From positions 341,001-405,000 of the forward strand of contig CP136052.1 of the NCBI GenBank assembly GCA_032620915.1: a stretch of 64,000 nt of DNA, in the 5' to 3' direction. Origin of the DNA: Oscillospiraceae bacterium NTUH-002-81 (GTDB taxonomy: Bacteria; Bacillota; Clostridia; Lachnospirales; Lachnospiraceae). Made by a program: the position numbers and the translations under genes. Numbering within the stretch: the stretch's first letter is position 1; the number at the start of each line of letters is the position of its first letter. The notes below the pieces were generated by a model. That model was not told the DNA's origin, did no database searches, and saw only the letters and a list, made by a program, of their open reading frames with translations. This document shows positions 7,704 through 17,925 of the stretch, one piece after another.

Positions 7704-7730
7704 GAATAAGCGTATACCTTATTCTATAAT
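7704..7730 (+). promoter_or_regulatory. palindromic operator and -10 element in the crp/superoxide reductase divergent region
   Basis: GAATAAG (7704-7710) and CTTATTC (7718-7724) form a perfect 7-7-7 palindrome directly abutting TATAAT (7725-7730). No good -35 is present for this -10, so the promoter may need an activator or may be blocked by a bound protein. The divergent Crp/Fnr regulator is the natural candidate. Confidence 0.55.
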
Positions 7731-7911
7731 AAAACCATACCAAATGTCAAATCGAAAACAAAACGAAAGAGAACAAAAGGAAACCATAAACAACAGCCGC
7801 TCCATCGATCATACATCATAGCTTCCATGCGAGGATATCCGGTAAAGCAATGGAAATCATATAGGAAGCGTACAGAGGCGGGCGGCCAATGAAAAAGAAA
7901 AGGAGGTAGCT

Positions 7912-8322
7912 GTGGGAGATACCTGCAGCGAAGAGCGTATGAGTAAAGTAAAATTTTATATCTGTGAACACTGCAAAAAGATTGTGACTGTTTTGACGGA
8001 TGCACCGGCACCGCTTACCTGCTGTGGAGAGGCTTTGAAGGAGCTGCAGGGCAATGTGACGGACGCTGCGGTAGAGAAGCACCTGCCGGTGATCGCTGTG
8101 GACGGCAATCAGGTGAAGGTAACCGTGAGTTCTGTAGAGCATCCCATGGTGGAAGTGCATTACATTGACTGGGTATGTCTGGAGACAGAGAAGGGCATCC
8201 AGGTGCATCATCTTACCGTGGGCGAGAAACCGGAGACGGTGTTCGGCCTGGCAGATGGCGACAAGGTAGTTGCCGCATATGCATACTGCAATCTGCACGG
8301 ACTTTGGAAAACCGAGGCGTAA
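7912..8322 (+). CDS. dfx: superoxide reductase (desulfoferrodoxin)
   Basis: Reduces superoxide to hydrogen peroxide in anaerobes. Both metal centres are visible: the N-terminal desulforedoxin-like site CEHC..CC, and the catalytic site with EKHLPV, EHPMVEVHYIDW and the final YCNLHGLW Cys/His pair. The strong SD AAGGAGG sits before the GTG at 7912; an alternative ATG at 7939 (MSKVKFYICEHC) gives the usual family start but has a weaker SD. It is divergent from a Crp/Fnr regulator and followed after 3 bp by a NUDIX gene, suggesting one operon. Confidence 0.9.
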   Translation: MGDTCSEERMSKVKFYICEHCKKIVTVLTDAPAPLTCCGEALKELQGNVTDAAVEKHLPVIAVDGNQVKVTVSSVEHPMVEVHYIDWVCLETEKGIQVHHLTVGEKPETVFGLADGDKVVAAYAYCNLHGLWKTEA

Positions 8323-8325
8323 AAC

Positions 8326-8949
8326 ATGTTGGATCTGGAGGTTCTGAAAAAACATAAACCATCGTTTATCGGATTGGAACAACAGAGAAAATTCTCAATA
8401 TGCATCCCCCTTCTGGCCGGTAAGGCCGGATGGGAGGTGCTTTTTGAGGTTCGTTCGGAAAAGATCGGCCGCCAGCCCGGGGATGTCTGCTTTCCCGGCG
8501 GGGCGGTGGAACCGGGGGAAGACCCGCTGGATGCGGCTTTCCGGGAGACGCGGGAGGAGCTGTGTGTCCAGCAGGAGCAGATGGAGCTCATCGCGCCGCT
8601 GGACTGGTATCTGAACTATAGTGGGAATCTGATTTTTCCCTATGCGATGATTTTGAAAAATTATGAGAATACGTGGAGCCCGGATGAGGTGAAGGAGACA
8701 TTTACCGTGCCGCTGTCGTTTTTTCTGGAAACGGAGCCGGAGCTGTATGTGTCGAAGCTGCGGGTGGAACCCGACGAGGCGTTTCCCTATGACCGGATCC
8801 GGGGCGGTCGGGAGTACCCGTGGAGAATGGGAAAACATCAGGTATATTTTTACCAGTACGGGGATCGGGTCATCTGGGGCATGACGGCCCGGTTGATACT
8901 TTCGTTCGTGGATATTTATAAGAAAGAGACAGCACAGGACAAAAAATAA
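8326..8949 (+). CDS. NUDIX hydrolase, CoA pyrophosphatase-like
   Basis: 207-residue hydrolase with a canonical NUDIX box (GGAVEPGED..FRETREELCV) binding the metal needed for cleavage of a nucleoside-diphosphate-linked substrate. Flanking features (VLFEVRSEKIGRQPGDVCFPGG) are those of the NudL/YeaB CoA pyrophosphatase subgroup: PGDVCFPGG just before the box. Starts 3 nt after the superoxide reductase stop and is probably translationally coupled. Substrate assignment is by subgroup resemblance only. Confidence 0.85.
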   Translation: MLDLEVLKKHKPSFIGLEQQRKFSICIPLLAGKAGWEVLFEVRSEKIGRQPGDVCFPGGAVEPGEDPLDAAFRETREELCVQQEQMELIAPLDWYLNYSGNLIFPYAMILKNYENTWSPDEVKETFTVPLSFFLETEPELYVSKLRVEPDEAFPYDRIRGGREYPWRMGKHQVYFYQYGDRVIWGMTARLILSFVDIYKKETAQDKK

Positions 8950-8990
8950 ATTTTAATCAGAATGATTTGGAAGAGGATTCTTTTATAAAA

Positions 8991-9046
8991 GAACTGCCAC
9001 AGACGATCCACAGATTTAGATATCTGTTGGAATATCTGTGACAGTT
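8991..9046. terminator. bidirectional terminator between NUDIX gene and nifJ
   Basis: ACTGCCACAGA near 8993-9003 pairs with TCTGTGACAGT near 9035-9045, with a TTTTAC tail. It serves the two convergent genes. Confidence 0.6.
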
Positions 9047-9051
9047 TTACT

Positions 9052-12000
9052 TTACGCCTCTTTTTTCACGGGTTCGGGAATGGAATCGGGTTCTGCTGCC
9101 ATTCTTGCATATTTCTCATAGCGCTCGATGGCATTTTCCTCCGCCATGGCAAAGAGCTTGTCGGAAACATCCGGGAATTCCTTGGCCAGGGAGGAGTAAC
9201 GCACCTGGTTCATGATGTACTGGCGGAAGCTCTTGGTGGGCTTCTTGGAATCCAGGGTAAACGGATTCTTGCCGGCTTCTTTCAGCAGCGGGTTGTACCG
9301 GTACAGATGCCAGTAACCGGACTCTACGGCGTCAGCAGCGTTGCGCTGGGAGTGTCCCATGCCCTCTTTCAGGCCGTGGTTGATGCACGGTGCGTAGCAG
9401 ATGATCAGGGACGGGCCGTCGTAGCTCTCTGCCTCGCGGAAGGCTTTGATGAGCTGCTCCTTGTCGGCACCCATGGAGGTCTGTGCCACGTACACGTAGC
9501 CGTAGGACATGGCCATCATGCCCAGATCCTTTTTCTGGATCCGTTTTCCTGCTGCGGAGAACTTCGCAATAGCGGCTGCCGGGGTTGCCTTGGAAGCCTG
9601 ACCGCCGGTGTTGGAGTAAACTTCCGTGTCGAATACGAGGATGTTGATGTTTTCCCCGGATGCCAGCACGTGATCCAGTCCGCCGTAGCCGATATCGTAA
9701 GCCCATCCGTCACCGCCAACTGCCCAGATGGATTTCTTTACCAGGTAGTCCTTGCGGGCCAGGATGTTGTCGATATCTTTCTTTAACATGGCGTCGTCCA
9801 CGGTGCCCATCTCGTCGATGACCTGCAGCAGCTGTGCGCTCTTGGTCTTGGACGCTTCGCCGTCGTTTCTTGCCTCGATCCACTCATCCACAGCTTCCTT
9901 TAATTGCTCGGGGATATCCCGCTGGAGCATGTCTTTCATGGTCTGGGTGATCTTATCCTGCATGTGCGCAGCGGCCAGCAGCATGCCGTAGCCGAATTCT
10001 GCGTTGTCCTCGAACAGAGAGTTGGACCAGGCCGGGCCTCTGCCGTTTTCGTCTGTGGTGTAAGGCATGGACGGTGCGGATGCACCCCAGATGGAGGAGC
10101 AGCCGGTGGCGTTGGCAATGATCATCCGATCCCCGTACAGCTGGGTCAGAAGCTTCATATAAGGAGTCTCGCCGCAGCCTGCGCAGGCACCGGAGAACTC
10201 AAAATACGGTTTTACAAACTGGCTGCCCTTGACGGTGAACTTGTCTGCGTCCTTTGCTTTTGACGGAATGCTCATGGCGTAGGTCCAGTTCTGCTTTTCA
10301 TGAACCACATCGGCGTATTTTTTCATTACTAGTGCAGGCTCGGGTGCTTTACAGATGTCAGCGCAGTTGCCGCAGCCCAGGCAGTCCAGAGGAGATACCT
10401 GGATCCGGTACTCATATTTGTTCAGGTTTTTACCGGTGGCTTTCAGTGTGTCGAAGCTGTAAGGCGCTTTCATTTTTTCTTCCTTGGTCAGCAGTACCGG
10501 GCGGATGGCCGCATGCGGGCAGACAAAGGAACACTGGTTACACTGGATACATTTATCCGGCTGCCACTGGGGCACGTGGGAAGCCACGCCGCGCTTTTCG
10601 TAAGCGGAGGTGCCGGTGGGGAAGGTGCCGTCCTCCATGCCTGCAAAAGCGCTGACCGGCAAGTCGTCGCCCTCGCGCTTGGCCATGGGCAGCAGTACCT
10701 CGTCGATGAATTTCGGCAGGTTGGTGCCTTTTTCCTTCTGTTTTTCCAGAAGCTTCCAGTCCTCGGGGATGGTGACACGGATCACCTCGTCAATGCCGCA
10801 GTCCACCGCCTCACAGTTCATGGCAACGACTTTTTCACCTTTTTTACGGTAGGTTTTTTCAATTCCTTCTTTTAAATAGGTGATGGCATCATCCAGCGGG
10901 ATCACGTTGGTGAGCTTGAAAAATGCCGCCTGCATGATCATATTGATGCGGTTGCCCAGGCCGATGCGCTCGGCGATCTGGGTAGCGTTCACAATGTAAA
11001 AATTCAGTTCTTTCTTGGCAATGATGCGCTTCATTTTCTCCGGCAGCCTGTCGTTGAGCTCTTTCTCCGTCCAGATGCAGTTCAGAAGGAAGGTGCCGCC
11101 TTTTTTCAGATCCTTCAGCATGTCGTACTGCCGGATGTAGGACTGATTGTGGCAGGCTACGAAATCTGCCTGGTTGATCAGGTATGCGGACTGGATCGGA
11201 TGTTTGCCGAACCGCAGGTGAGACACGGTCAGTCCGCCGGATTTCTTGGAGTCATAGTCAAAATAACCCTGGGCGTACAGGTCGGTCTTGTCACCGATGA
11301 TCTTGATGGCTGTTTTGTTGGCACCGACGGTTCCGTCAGATCCCAGACCCCAGAATTTACATTTGATAGTTCCTTCCGGTTCTCTTGCAATGCCTTCGAT
11401 GAAGGGCAGAGAGTGGTTGGTCACATCGTCCTCAATACCGATGGTGAAATGATCCTTCGGCCGCTTATGATACAGGTTATCATAAATGGACATGATCATG
11501 CCCGGGGTGGTGTCCTTGGAGCCAAGGCCGTAGCGGCCGCCGTAAACCTCCGGCGCGTTTCTCTGGGCATAAAGCATGGTGCGCACATCCTGGTACAGAG
11601 GCTCTCCGAGAGCGCCGGGCTCCTTCGTCCGGTCAAGCACAGCGATGCGCTCTACGGTCTTCGGCAGCACATCCAGGAAATACTTCCGCACAAACGGGCG
11701 GTACAGGCGCACCTTGATGAGGCCGACCCGGTGGCCCTGGGCGATGAGGGTGTTCATGGTTTCCTCGATGGTTTCACAGACAGAGCCCATGGCAACGATG
11801 ACGTTCTCGGCGTCAGGGGCGCCCACATAGTCGAAGGGCTTGTAGCTGCGGCCGGTGAGTTTTTCCAGCTCCTTCATATAATGGACAACCACTTCCGGGA
11901 TCTCATCATAGAATTTGTTGGCAGACTCTCTTACCTGGAAGAAAATGTCCGGGTTCTGGGCAGTACCGCGGATTACCGGGTGCTCCGGATTCAGGGCACG

Positions 12001-12618
12001 GTTGCGGAACTCCTGTACAGCATCCATGTCGATGAGCTTGCCGAGGTCATCGTAGTTCAGCACCTCGATCTTCTGGATCTCGTGAGAAGTACGGAAACCG
12101 TCGAAGAAATGCAGGAACGGGATGCGGCCCTTGATGGCGGACAGATGGGCAATGGCTGCCAGATCCATGACCTCCTGCACGGAGTTGGATGCCAGCATGG
12201 CAAAACCGGTCTGACGAGTGGCCATGACATCAGAGTGATCACCGAAAATATTCAGTGCATGGGTGGCAAGGCTGCGGGCGCTGACATGCATTACGCCGGG
12301 CAGCAGCTCTCCTGCAATCTTGTACATATTGGGAATCATGAGCAGCAAACCCTGGGATGCAGTGTAAGTGGTGGTAAGGGCACCTGCTGACAGGGAACCA
12401 TGGAAAGTACCTGCCGCGCCGGACTCAGACTGGAGCTCAGCGATCTTGACGGTCTGCCCGAACAGGTTCTTACGGCCGTAGGCTGCCCACTCATCAACCT
12501 GCTCCGCCATGGGAGAGGATGGTGTGATAGGATAAATGGTAGCAACATCTGTGAATGCATAGGATACATGTGCGGCAGCGGTATTGCCGTCCATAGTTTT
12601 CATTCGTTTGTTATTCAT
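9052..12618 (-). CDS. nifJ: pyruvate:ferredoxin (flavodoxin) oxidoreductase
   Basis: Single-chain 1188-residue enzyme that converts pyruvate and CoA to acetyl-CoA, CO2 and reduced ferredoxin, the central step of clostridial fermentation. N-terminal domain begins with YPITPSSPMAE (pyruvate/TPP domain). Two 4Fe-4S motifs lie near residues 690-750: CIQCNQCSFVCPH and CLGCGNCADIC. The C-terminal TPP-binding domain has GDGWAYDIGYGG and NTGGQ, and a further Cys pair is in GACAGCGETPY. Length is normal and the frame intact. SD AAGGGGAG precedes ATG 12618. It is followed by a terminator and appears monocistronic. Confidence 0.97.
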   Translation of the reverse strand: MNNKRMKTMDGNTAAAHVSYAFTDVATIYPITPSSPMAEQVDEWAAYGRKNLFGQTVKIAELQSESGAAGTFHGSLSAGALTTTYTASQGLLLMIPNMYKIAGELLPGVMHVSARSLATHALNIFGDHSDVMATRQTGFAMLASNSVQEVMDLAAIAHLSAIKGRIPFLHFFDGFRTSHEIQKIEVLNYDDLGKLIDMDAVQEFRNRALNPEHPVIRGTAQNPDIFFQVRESANKFYDEIPEVVVHYMKELEKLTGRSYKPFDYVGAPDAENVIVAMGSVCETIEETMNTLIAQGHRVGLIKVRLYRPFVRKYFLDVLPKTVERIAVLDRTKEPGALGEPLYQDVRTMLYAQRNAPEVYGGRYGLGSKDTTPGMIMSIYDNLYHKRPKDHFTIGIEDDVTNHSLPFIEGIAREPEGTIKCKFWGLGSDGTVGANKTAIKIIGDKTDLYAQGYFDYDSKKSGGLTVSHLRFGKHPIQSAYLINQADFVACHNQSYIRQYDMLKDLKKGGTFLLNCIWTEKELNDRLPEKMKRIIAKKELNFYIVNATQIAERIGLGNRINMIMQAAFFKLTNVIPLDDAITYLKEGIEKTYRKKGEKVVAMNCEAVDCGIDEVIRVTIPEDWKLLEKQKEKGTNLPKFIDEVLLPMAKREGDDLPVSAFAGMEDGTFPTGTSAYEKRGVASHVPQWQPDKCIQCNQCSFVCPHAAIRPVLLTKEEKMKAPYSFDTLKATGKNLNKYEYRIQVSPLDCLGCGNCADICKAPEPALVMKKYADVVHEKQNWTYAMSIPSKAKDADKFTVKGSQFVKPYFEFSGACAGCGETPYMKLLTQLYGDRMIIANATGCSSIWGASAPSMPYTTDENGRGPAWSNSLFEDNAEFGYGMLLAAAHMQDKITQTMKDMLQRDIPEQLKEAVDEWIEARNDGEASKTKSAQLLQVIDEMGTVDDAMLKKDIDNILARKDYLVKKSIWAVGGDGWAYDIGYGGLDHVLASGENINILVFDTEVYSNTGGQASKATPAAAIAKFSAAGKRIQKKDLGMMAMSYGYVYVAQTSMGADKEQLIKAFREAESYDGPSLIICYAPCINHGLKEGMGHSQRNAADAVESGYWHLYRYNPLLKEAGKNPFTLDSKKPTKSFRQYIMNQVRYSSLAKEFPDVSDKLFAMAEENAIERYEKYARMAAEPDSIPEPVKKEA

Positions 12619-12839
12619 AATATACTCCCCTTTCGTTCCGACTGACCGGGGCTTTTGTGCGCCTCCGACCGGATTGGGCCTATCGTAGCACGAAATAACA
12701 GGGAAATCTAATTCGCAGTTTTCTCAAAAAATCACGCAGATAATTCATAAGAGGAACTTTTTTCCGATATTTTCGGAAAAATTATCCGGGTAAGGCGTTT
12801 TGTAAGATGATATTATAATATGTAATGATACGAGCAAGA

Positions 12840-13012
12840 AACGTGAACACTAGGGCGTCGAGGTCAGAGGCCGTTCGTGCTTGCACGGTAAGGCAGATGA
12901 CTTTGGCACCCGCCAAACATGAGAAAGCAGCGATTTACGAAGTAAATCTGCGGATTTCGAATGGTTGTAGAATTGCGAGAGCTGTTTGGCAGCGAAGCAA
13001 TTCGTAGGTGTC
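12840..13012. repeat. hairpin-rich intergenic element before lysR
   Basis: The 414-bp gap between nifJ and the LysR gene holds a run of hairpins: CGTGC/GCACG, GATTTAC/GTAAATC around GAA, and GAATTGC/GCAATTC enclosing AGCTG/CAGC. No coding frame fits. It resembles a dispersed repeat of stacked hairpins rather than a gene leader. A TATAAT at 12820-12825 lies just before it. The rest of the gap holds the nifJ leader. Confidence 0.45.
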
Positions 13013-13032
13013 ACTTTTGGGGGAGGGCGAAA

Positions 13033-13965
13033 ATGAACAACGAATGGCAGCACTTGATGTACTTGAACTGGCAGCACCTGATGTATTTTCTCGTGGCGGC
13101 GGACACGGGCAATTTTACGACGGCGGCGGAGCAGATGTTTATCACCCAGTCCACGCTGACGAAGGCCATGAACAACCTGGAGACGACGCTGGGGGTGCCA
13201 CTTTTTGAAAAACGGGGGCGCAACATCCGCCTGACCTCCTACGGGGAGACGTTTTATGAAGATCTGAAGAAAATTTCACAGGATCTGAGCGGGAGTATCC
13301 ACAAGCTTCATGATATGATTGATTTAAAGAGCGGGAACATTTCCATTTCCGGTTCCTATACCATGTGCGCGGAATATCTGCCGCATAAAATCCGCCGGTT
13401 CCGGAAGGATTATCCGGATATCGATTTTTCCATTAAATATACAGGAACGGGTTTTATCTTAAAACAGCTGCTGGAGGGGACAACGGAGCTGGGCTTTTGC
13501 GGAGACTACGATATCAATGCAAAGCAGTATGAGACGCTGGAGCGTCTGCTGGTGAAAGAGGAGGAGCTGATCGTCATTGTGCCGCCCCAGTGCCGTCTGG
13601 CAAAGACAGGGATCATAGAGGATTTTTCCGCATTCCGGGACGATTCTTTTATTGTCAATTCCAAATCCAACACAGGAACGAATTATGTGCTGAACCGGTT
13701 GTGCGAGGAGGCCGGATTCAAACCGCATATCGCTTTTGAATCCAATGATGACCATACGATGATCGGCATGGTAGCTTCGGGCTTGGGGATGGCGGTGATC
13801 GCAGACAGCCCGTCCCTGCTGGTGAACAACGTGTCGGTGCTGCATTTTGCCAGACCGCCGGTGAAGCATCAGTATATGGTATACAATCGGGAGCGAGAGC
13901 TGACACCCCTTGTAAAAAGCTTTGTGGATTTTATCCGGGAGGAAACTACACGGGAGAGACACTAG
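13033..13965 (+). CDS. LysR family transcriptional regulator
   Basis: 310 residues. N-terminal winged HTH (FLVAADTGNFTTAAEQMFIT, then LTKAMNNLETTLGVPLFEKR) and a C-terminal co-inducer domain with typical LysR periplasmic-binding fold features (GLGMAVIADSP). The ATG at 13033 has an SD GGGGGAGGG. The protein starts with an eight-residue direct duplication, WQHLMYLN-WQHLMYFL; the second copy is the normal LysR start. It lies between nifJ (divergent) and pyruvate carboxylase (downstream, same strand), so control of pyruvate metabolism is plausible but not shown. Confidence 0.9.
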   Translation: MNNEWQHLMYLNWQHLMYFLVAADTGNFTTAAEQMFITQSTLTKAMNNLETTLGVPLFEKRGRNIRLTSYGETFYEDLKKISQDLSGSIHKLHDMIDLKSGNISISGSYTMCAEYLPHKIRRFRKDYPDIDFSIKYTGTGFILKQLLEGTTELGFCGDYDINAKQYETLERLLVKEEELIVIVPPQCRLAKTGIIEDFSAFRDDSFIVNSKSNTGTNYVLNRLCEEAGFKPHIAFESNDDHTMIGMVASGLGMAVIADSPSLLVNNVSVLHFARPPVKHQYMVYNRERELTPLVKSFVDFIREETTRERH

Positions 13966-14099
13966 ATTGTCCGCGAAAGAAAGACAGATGATTTTGATAG
14001 ACGGAAAATTTTTCTTGCATTTGAGAAAAGAATGCATTAGTATTCATAAAAGAAGTGTGATAGAATAAACAGACAATGGGAAAAGGAGGAGTGGCTATT

Positions 14100-17000
14100 A
14101 TGGAAGCTGCAAATATTCGCAAATTCCGGAAAGTAATGGTAGCGAACCGTGGAGAGATCGCGATCCGTATTTTCCGTGCATTGAATGAACTGGGAATTAC
14201 CACCGTTGGAATCTATTCCAAGGAGGATAAATATGCGCTGTTCCGCATGAAAGCGGATGAGTCTTATCAGCTGAATCCCGATAAGAACCCCATCGACGCA
14301 TATCTGGATATTGATGAGATCATCAAGATCGCAAAGAAGAAAAATGTAGATGCCATCCATCCGGGCTATGGTTTCCTTTCAGAGAATCCTGATTTTGTAG
14401 AAGCCTGTGAGAAGAATGGCATCGCATTCATCGGGCCGTCCAAGGATATCATGAACGCCATGGGAGACAAGATTTCTTCCAAACAGATGGCCATTTCTGC
14501 CAATGTGCCCATCATTCCGGGTGTGGATCATGCGGTGAAGACGGTGGAAGAAGCCTCCAAAGTAGCGGAGATGGTAGGATATCCTATCATGCTGAAGGCC
14601 TCCAACGGCGGCGGCGGACGCGGTATGCGTATCGTCAACTGCGCGGAAGATCTGCCCAAGGAATTTAAGGAAGCCAGAGATGAGTCCAAGAAGGCTTTCG
14701 GTGACGATAAGATCTTTATTGAGAAATATTTAAGAAGCCCCAAGCATATCGAAGTGCAGATCCTGGGCGATAAATATGGCAATGTGGTACATCTGTACGA
14801 CCGTGACTGTTCCGTACAGCGCCGTCATCAGAAGGTGGTAGAGTACGCGCCTGCATTCTCTGTTCCCATGGAGACAAGACAGGTGATCCTGGACAGTGCT
14901 ATCCGTCTGGCAAAGCAGGTGGGCTACCAGAATGCCGGTACCCTGGAGTTTCTGGTAGACGCGGATAACAATCCGTATTTCATCGAGATGAATCCCCGAA
15001 TCCAGGTAGAGCACACCGTAACCGAGGAGATCACGGGAATTGATATTGTGCAGGCGCAGATCCTCATTGCAGAGGGCTATGCACTCAATTCCAAAGAGAT
15101 CAATATTCAGTCCCAGGATGATATTCATGTGAACGGATATTCCATTCAGACCCGTGTGACCACCGAGGATCCGGCCAACAACTTCCTGCCGGATACCGGA
15201 AAGATCAGTGTATACCGTTCCGGTTCCGGTAACGGCATGCGTCTGGACGGCGGTAATGCCTATACCGGTGCAGAGATTCTGCCGTATTACGACAGCCTGC
15301 TGGTAAAACTGATCTCCCACGACCGTACCTTTGAGGGCGCTGTACATAAGTCCTTGCGTGCCCTGAAGGAAATGCGTGTCCGTGGCATCAAGACAAATAT
15401 TCCGTTCCTTGTGAACGTACTCAATCATCCGGTTTTTGTTTCCGGCAAATGTTATACTACATTTATTGAGGAAACCCCGGAGCTGTTCGACCTGCAGAAG
15501 AGTCAGGACCGCGCAACAAAGATCATCGAGTTTATCGGTGATAAGATGATCAACGTCAATGCAAACAAGGAGAAACCGGTATTTGAGAACCGTGTGATCC
15601 CGGTATTTGACGAGAGCAAGCCGATATACGGCATGAAGGATGAATTCAAAAAGCTGGGCGCAGAGGGACTGGCGCAGAAAATCCTGAAAGAGAAGAAGCT
15701 GTATGTGACTGATACAAGTATGCGGGATGCCCAGCAGTCGCTGATGGCAACCCGTATGCGTACCAAGGATATTGTGGGGGCAGCAAAAGCAACCAATGCA
15801 TTTATGCAGAAAGCCTTTTCTGTAGAGGCATGGGGAGGCGCTACCTATGATACTGCTTACCGTTTCCTGAAAGAGTCTCCGTGGCAGCGGCTCCGTATTT
15901 TAAGCGAGCGTATGCCCAACACGCTGATCCAGATGCTGCTGCGTGCATCCAACGCGGTTGGTTACAGCAACTACCCGGATAACGTGGTACGGGAGTTTAT
16001 CCGTATTTCCGGCGAAGAGGGCGTAGATGTTTTCCGTATTTTCGACAGCCTGAACTGGGTAGAGAATATGAAGATGCCCATTGAAGAGGCATTGAAGACG
16101 GGTAAGATCGTTGAGGGTACCGTATGTTATACCGGTGATATGCTGAGCCCCAACGAGACAAAATATACACTGGATTACTATGTGAAGAAGGCGAAAGCGC
16201 TGGAGGCCGAAGGCTGCCACATGTTTGCCATCAAGGATATGGCAGGCCTTTTTAAAGCCCTATGCGGCAAAGGAACTGGTAAAAGCGCTGAAATCCGAGC
16301 TGAAGATCCCGGTACATCTGCATACGCACGATACCACCGGTGCCGGTGTGAGTACTGTACTCATGGCGGCAGAGGCCGGTGTGGATATCGTGGATCTGGC
16401 CATCGAATCCATGAGTTCCCTGACCAGCCAGCCGTCCATGAATGCAGTTGTAGAGGCACTGCGCGGCAGCGAGCGTGACACCGGTCTGGACTTCGATGAG
16501 CTGAATGAACTGACCCATTATTACGCACGGGTGCGGAAGCTGTACAAATCCTTTGAAAGTGAGATGGATTCTCCGAATTCCGAGATTTACAAATATGAGA
16601 TCCCGGGCGGTCAGTACTCCAATCTGCTGGCGCAGGTACAGTCCATGGGCGCAGGTGACAGCTTTGAAGAGATCAAGCATCTGTATAAGCAGGCCAATGA
16701 TCTGCTGGGTAATATTGTGAAGGTAACCCCTTCCTCCAAAGCGGTGGGTGATTTTGCTATCTTCATGTTAAAAAACGGTCTGAATAAGGATAATATCCTC
16801 ACCGAGGGCCGTGACCTGTCCTATCCGGAGTCTGTTGTGGAATATTTTAAGGGTATGATGGGGCAGCCGGATGGCGGATTCCCGGCTGAACTGCAGAAGA
16901 TTGTGCTGAAAGGCCAGGAGCCGGTTACCGTTCGTCCCGGAACTTTGTTGCCGGATGTAGATCTGGAGGCTGTGAAAGTACATCTGAAGAGTAAGTTTGA

Positions 17001-17580
17001 CCTGTCTGCTTTCAGTGAGAAAGACATGGAGCAGAAAGCGATCAGCTATGCGCTGTATCCGAAGGTATATGAGGATTACTGTGAGCACTTTGAGATGTAT
17101 AATGATGTCACCCGTCTGGAGAGCCATGTATACTTCTATGGCCTGCGCAAAGGAGAGGAGACCACTCTTGCCATCGGCGAAGGCAAGGAGCTGATCATCA
17201 AATTCATCGAGCAGTCCGAGCCAAACGAAGAGGGCTACCGCACGCTGACCTTTGAGGTTAACGGAACCATGCGTGAGGTGCGGATTCTTGACAAGCATCA
17301 GGCTGTTACCGCAGAACGCCGCCTGAAGGCTGACAAGTCCAATCCGGCACATCTGGGATCCTCCATTCCGGGCACTGTGGAGCAGGTACTGGTCAAAGAG
17401 GGCGATCCGATCACTGTGAACCAGCCGCTGATGATCGTCGAGGCCATGAAGATGGAGACAACTGTGGTATCCAAGGTCAACGGTACCGTCGACAAGCTGT
17501 ATGTAAAACCGGGTGATCGGGTGAATTCCGAGGATCTGCTCATCAGCTTCGTGGTAGAGGAGAACGCAGAAGAGAAATAA
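14100..17580 (+). CDS. pyc: pyruvate carboxylase, frameshifted as sequenced
   Basis: ATP- and biotin-dependent carboxylation of pyruvate to oxaloacetate, about 1159 residues when read through. Domains: biotin carboxylase with ATP-grasp (residues ~10-460, glycine-rich SNGGGGRGMRIV), carboxyltransferase (DTSMRDAQQSLMATRMRT; AIKDMAGL; HLHTHDTTGAG), and C-terminal biotinyl domain with EAMKMET. The frame changes inside AIKDMAGL-LKPYAAKELV because of an extra T in the T5 run at 16249-16253. Removing it gives the family sequence. The SD AAAGGAGG precedes ATG 14100; an upstream ATG at 14076 would swallow the SD. Followed by a strong terminator. Confidence 0.93.
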
Positions 17581-17618
17581 ATGCCGAAAATTTTACGGCG
17601 AAAAAGAATTTGATAAAA

Positions 17619-17656
17619 GGCCGTCGGGCGGTGAAAAACCGTTCGGCGGCTTTTTA
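17619..17656 (+). terminator. terminator after pyc
   Basis: GCCGTCGGGCGGT pairs with ACCGTTCGGCGGC around GAAAA, then TTTTT. Confidence 0.85.
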
Positions 17657-17703
17657 TGACTGCGGATAAACCGCATGAACAGGAATAAAGGAGAAAACCC
17701 CAG

Positions 17704-17738
17704 CCTTGTGGTACCCTCCTTTTTTGCGTATACTGTAA
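17704..17738 (+). repeat. left 35-bp direct repeat (putative attL of island)
   Basis: Begins CCTTGTGGTACCCT and ends TTTTGCGTATACTGTAA. The copy at 23372-23406 matches at 33 of 35 positions. The repeats bracket 5.6 kb of AT-rich DNA with foreign character. The precise crossover point is not identifiable. Confidence 0.6.
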
Positions 17739-17854
17739 TAGGCGTTTGCGAAACGCCAAAAGCCGCATAAATACGGCATAAGTGTGTATGTATCTCTTTT
17801 TTCTATGCTGTGGCACAGCAAACGATCTTATTTCTGCCTTTTCATTATCAACTT

Positions 17855-17925
17855 CTTAGCTCACAGCTTGTCAAGAGCCTGTTGCAACGCAATGTGTTAA
17901 CACTCTTTACAACCTGTGAGCTAAG
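17855..17925. repeat. 12-bp perfect inverted repeat at the island left end
   Basis: CTTAGCTCACAG (17855-17866) and CTGTGAGCTAAG (17914-17925) are exact reverse complements, 47 bp apart, with a central palindromic AGTGTTAACACT. The 482-bp stretch from pyc to the recombinase contains this, two smaller hairpins at 17740-17776 and a terminator-like stem with TTTTTT ending near 18015; no gene is seen. It could be a binding site or a transcript structure. Confidence 0.5.

Noticed and set aside
11149..12390. Long plus-strand frame (413 codons) inside nifJ
   Set aside because: Antisense shadow of the pyruvate:ferredoxin oxidoreductase gene; no SD and no recognisable domain.
17740..17776. Short hairpins after the left direct repeat as IS ends
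   Set aside because: GGCGTTT/AAACGCC and GCCG/CGGC are only 7 and 4 bp, and no matching end or target duplication is found.
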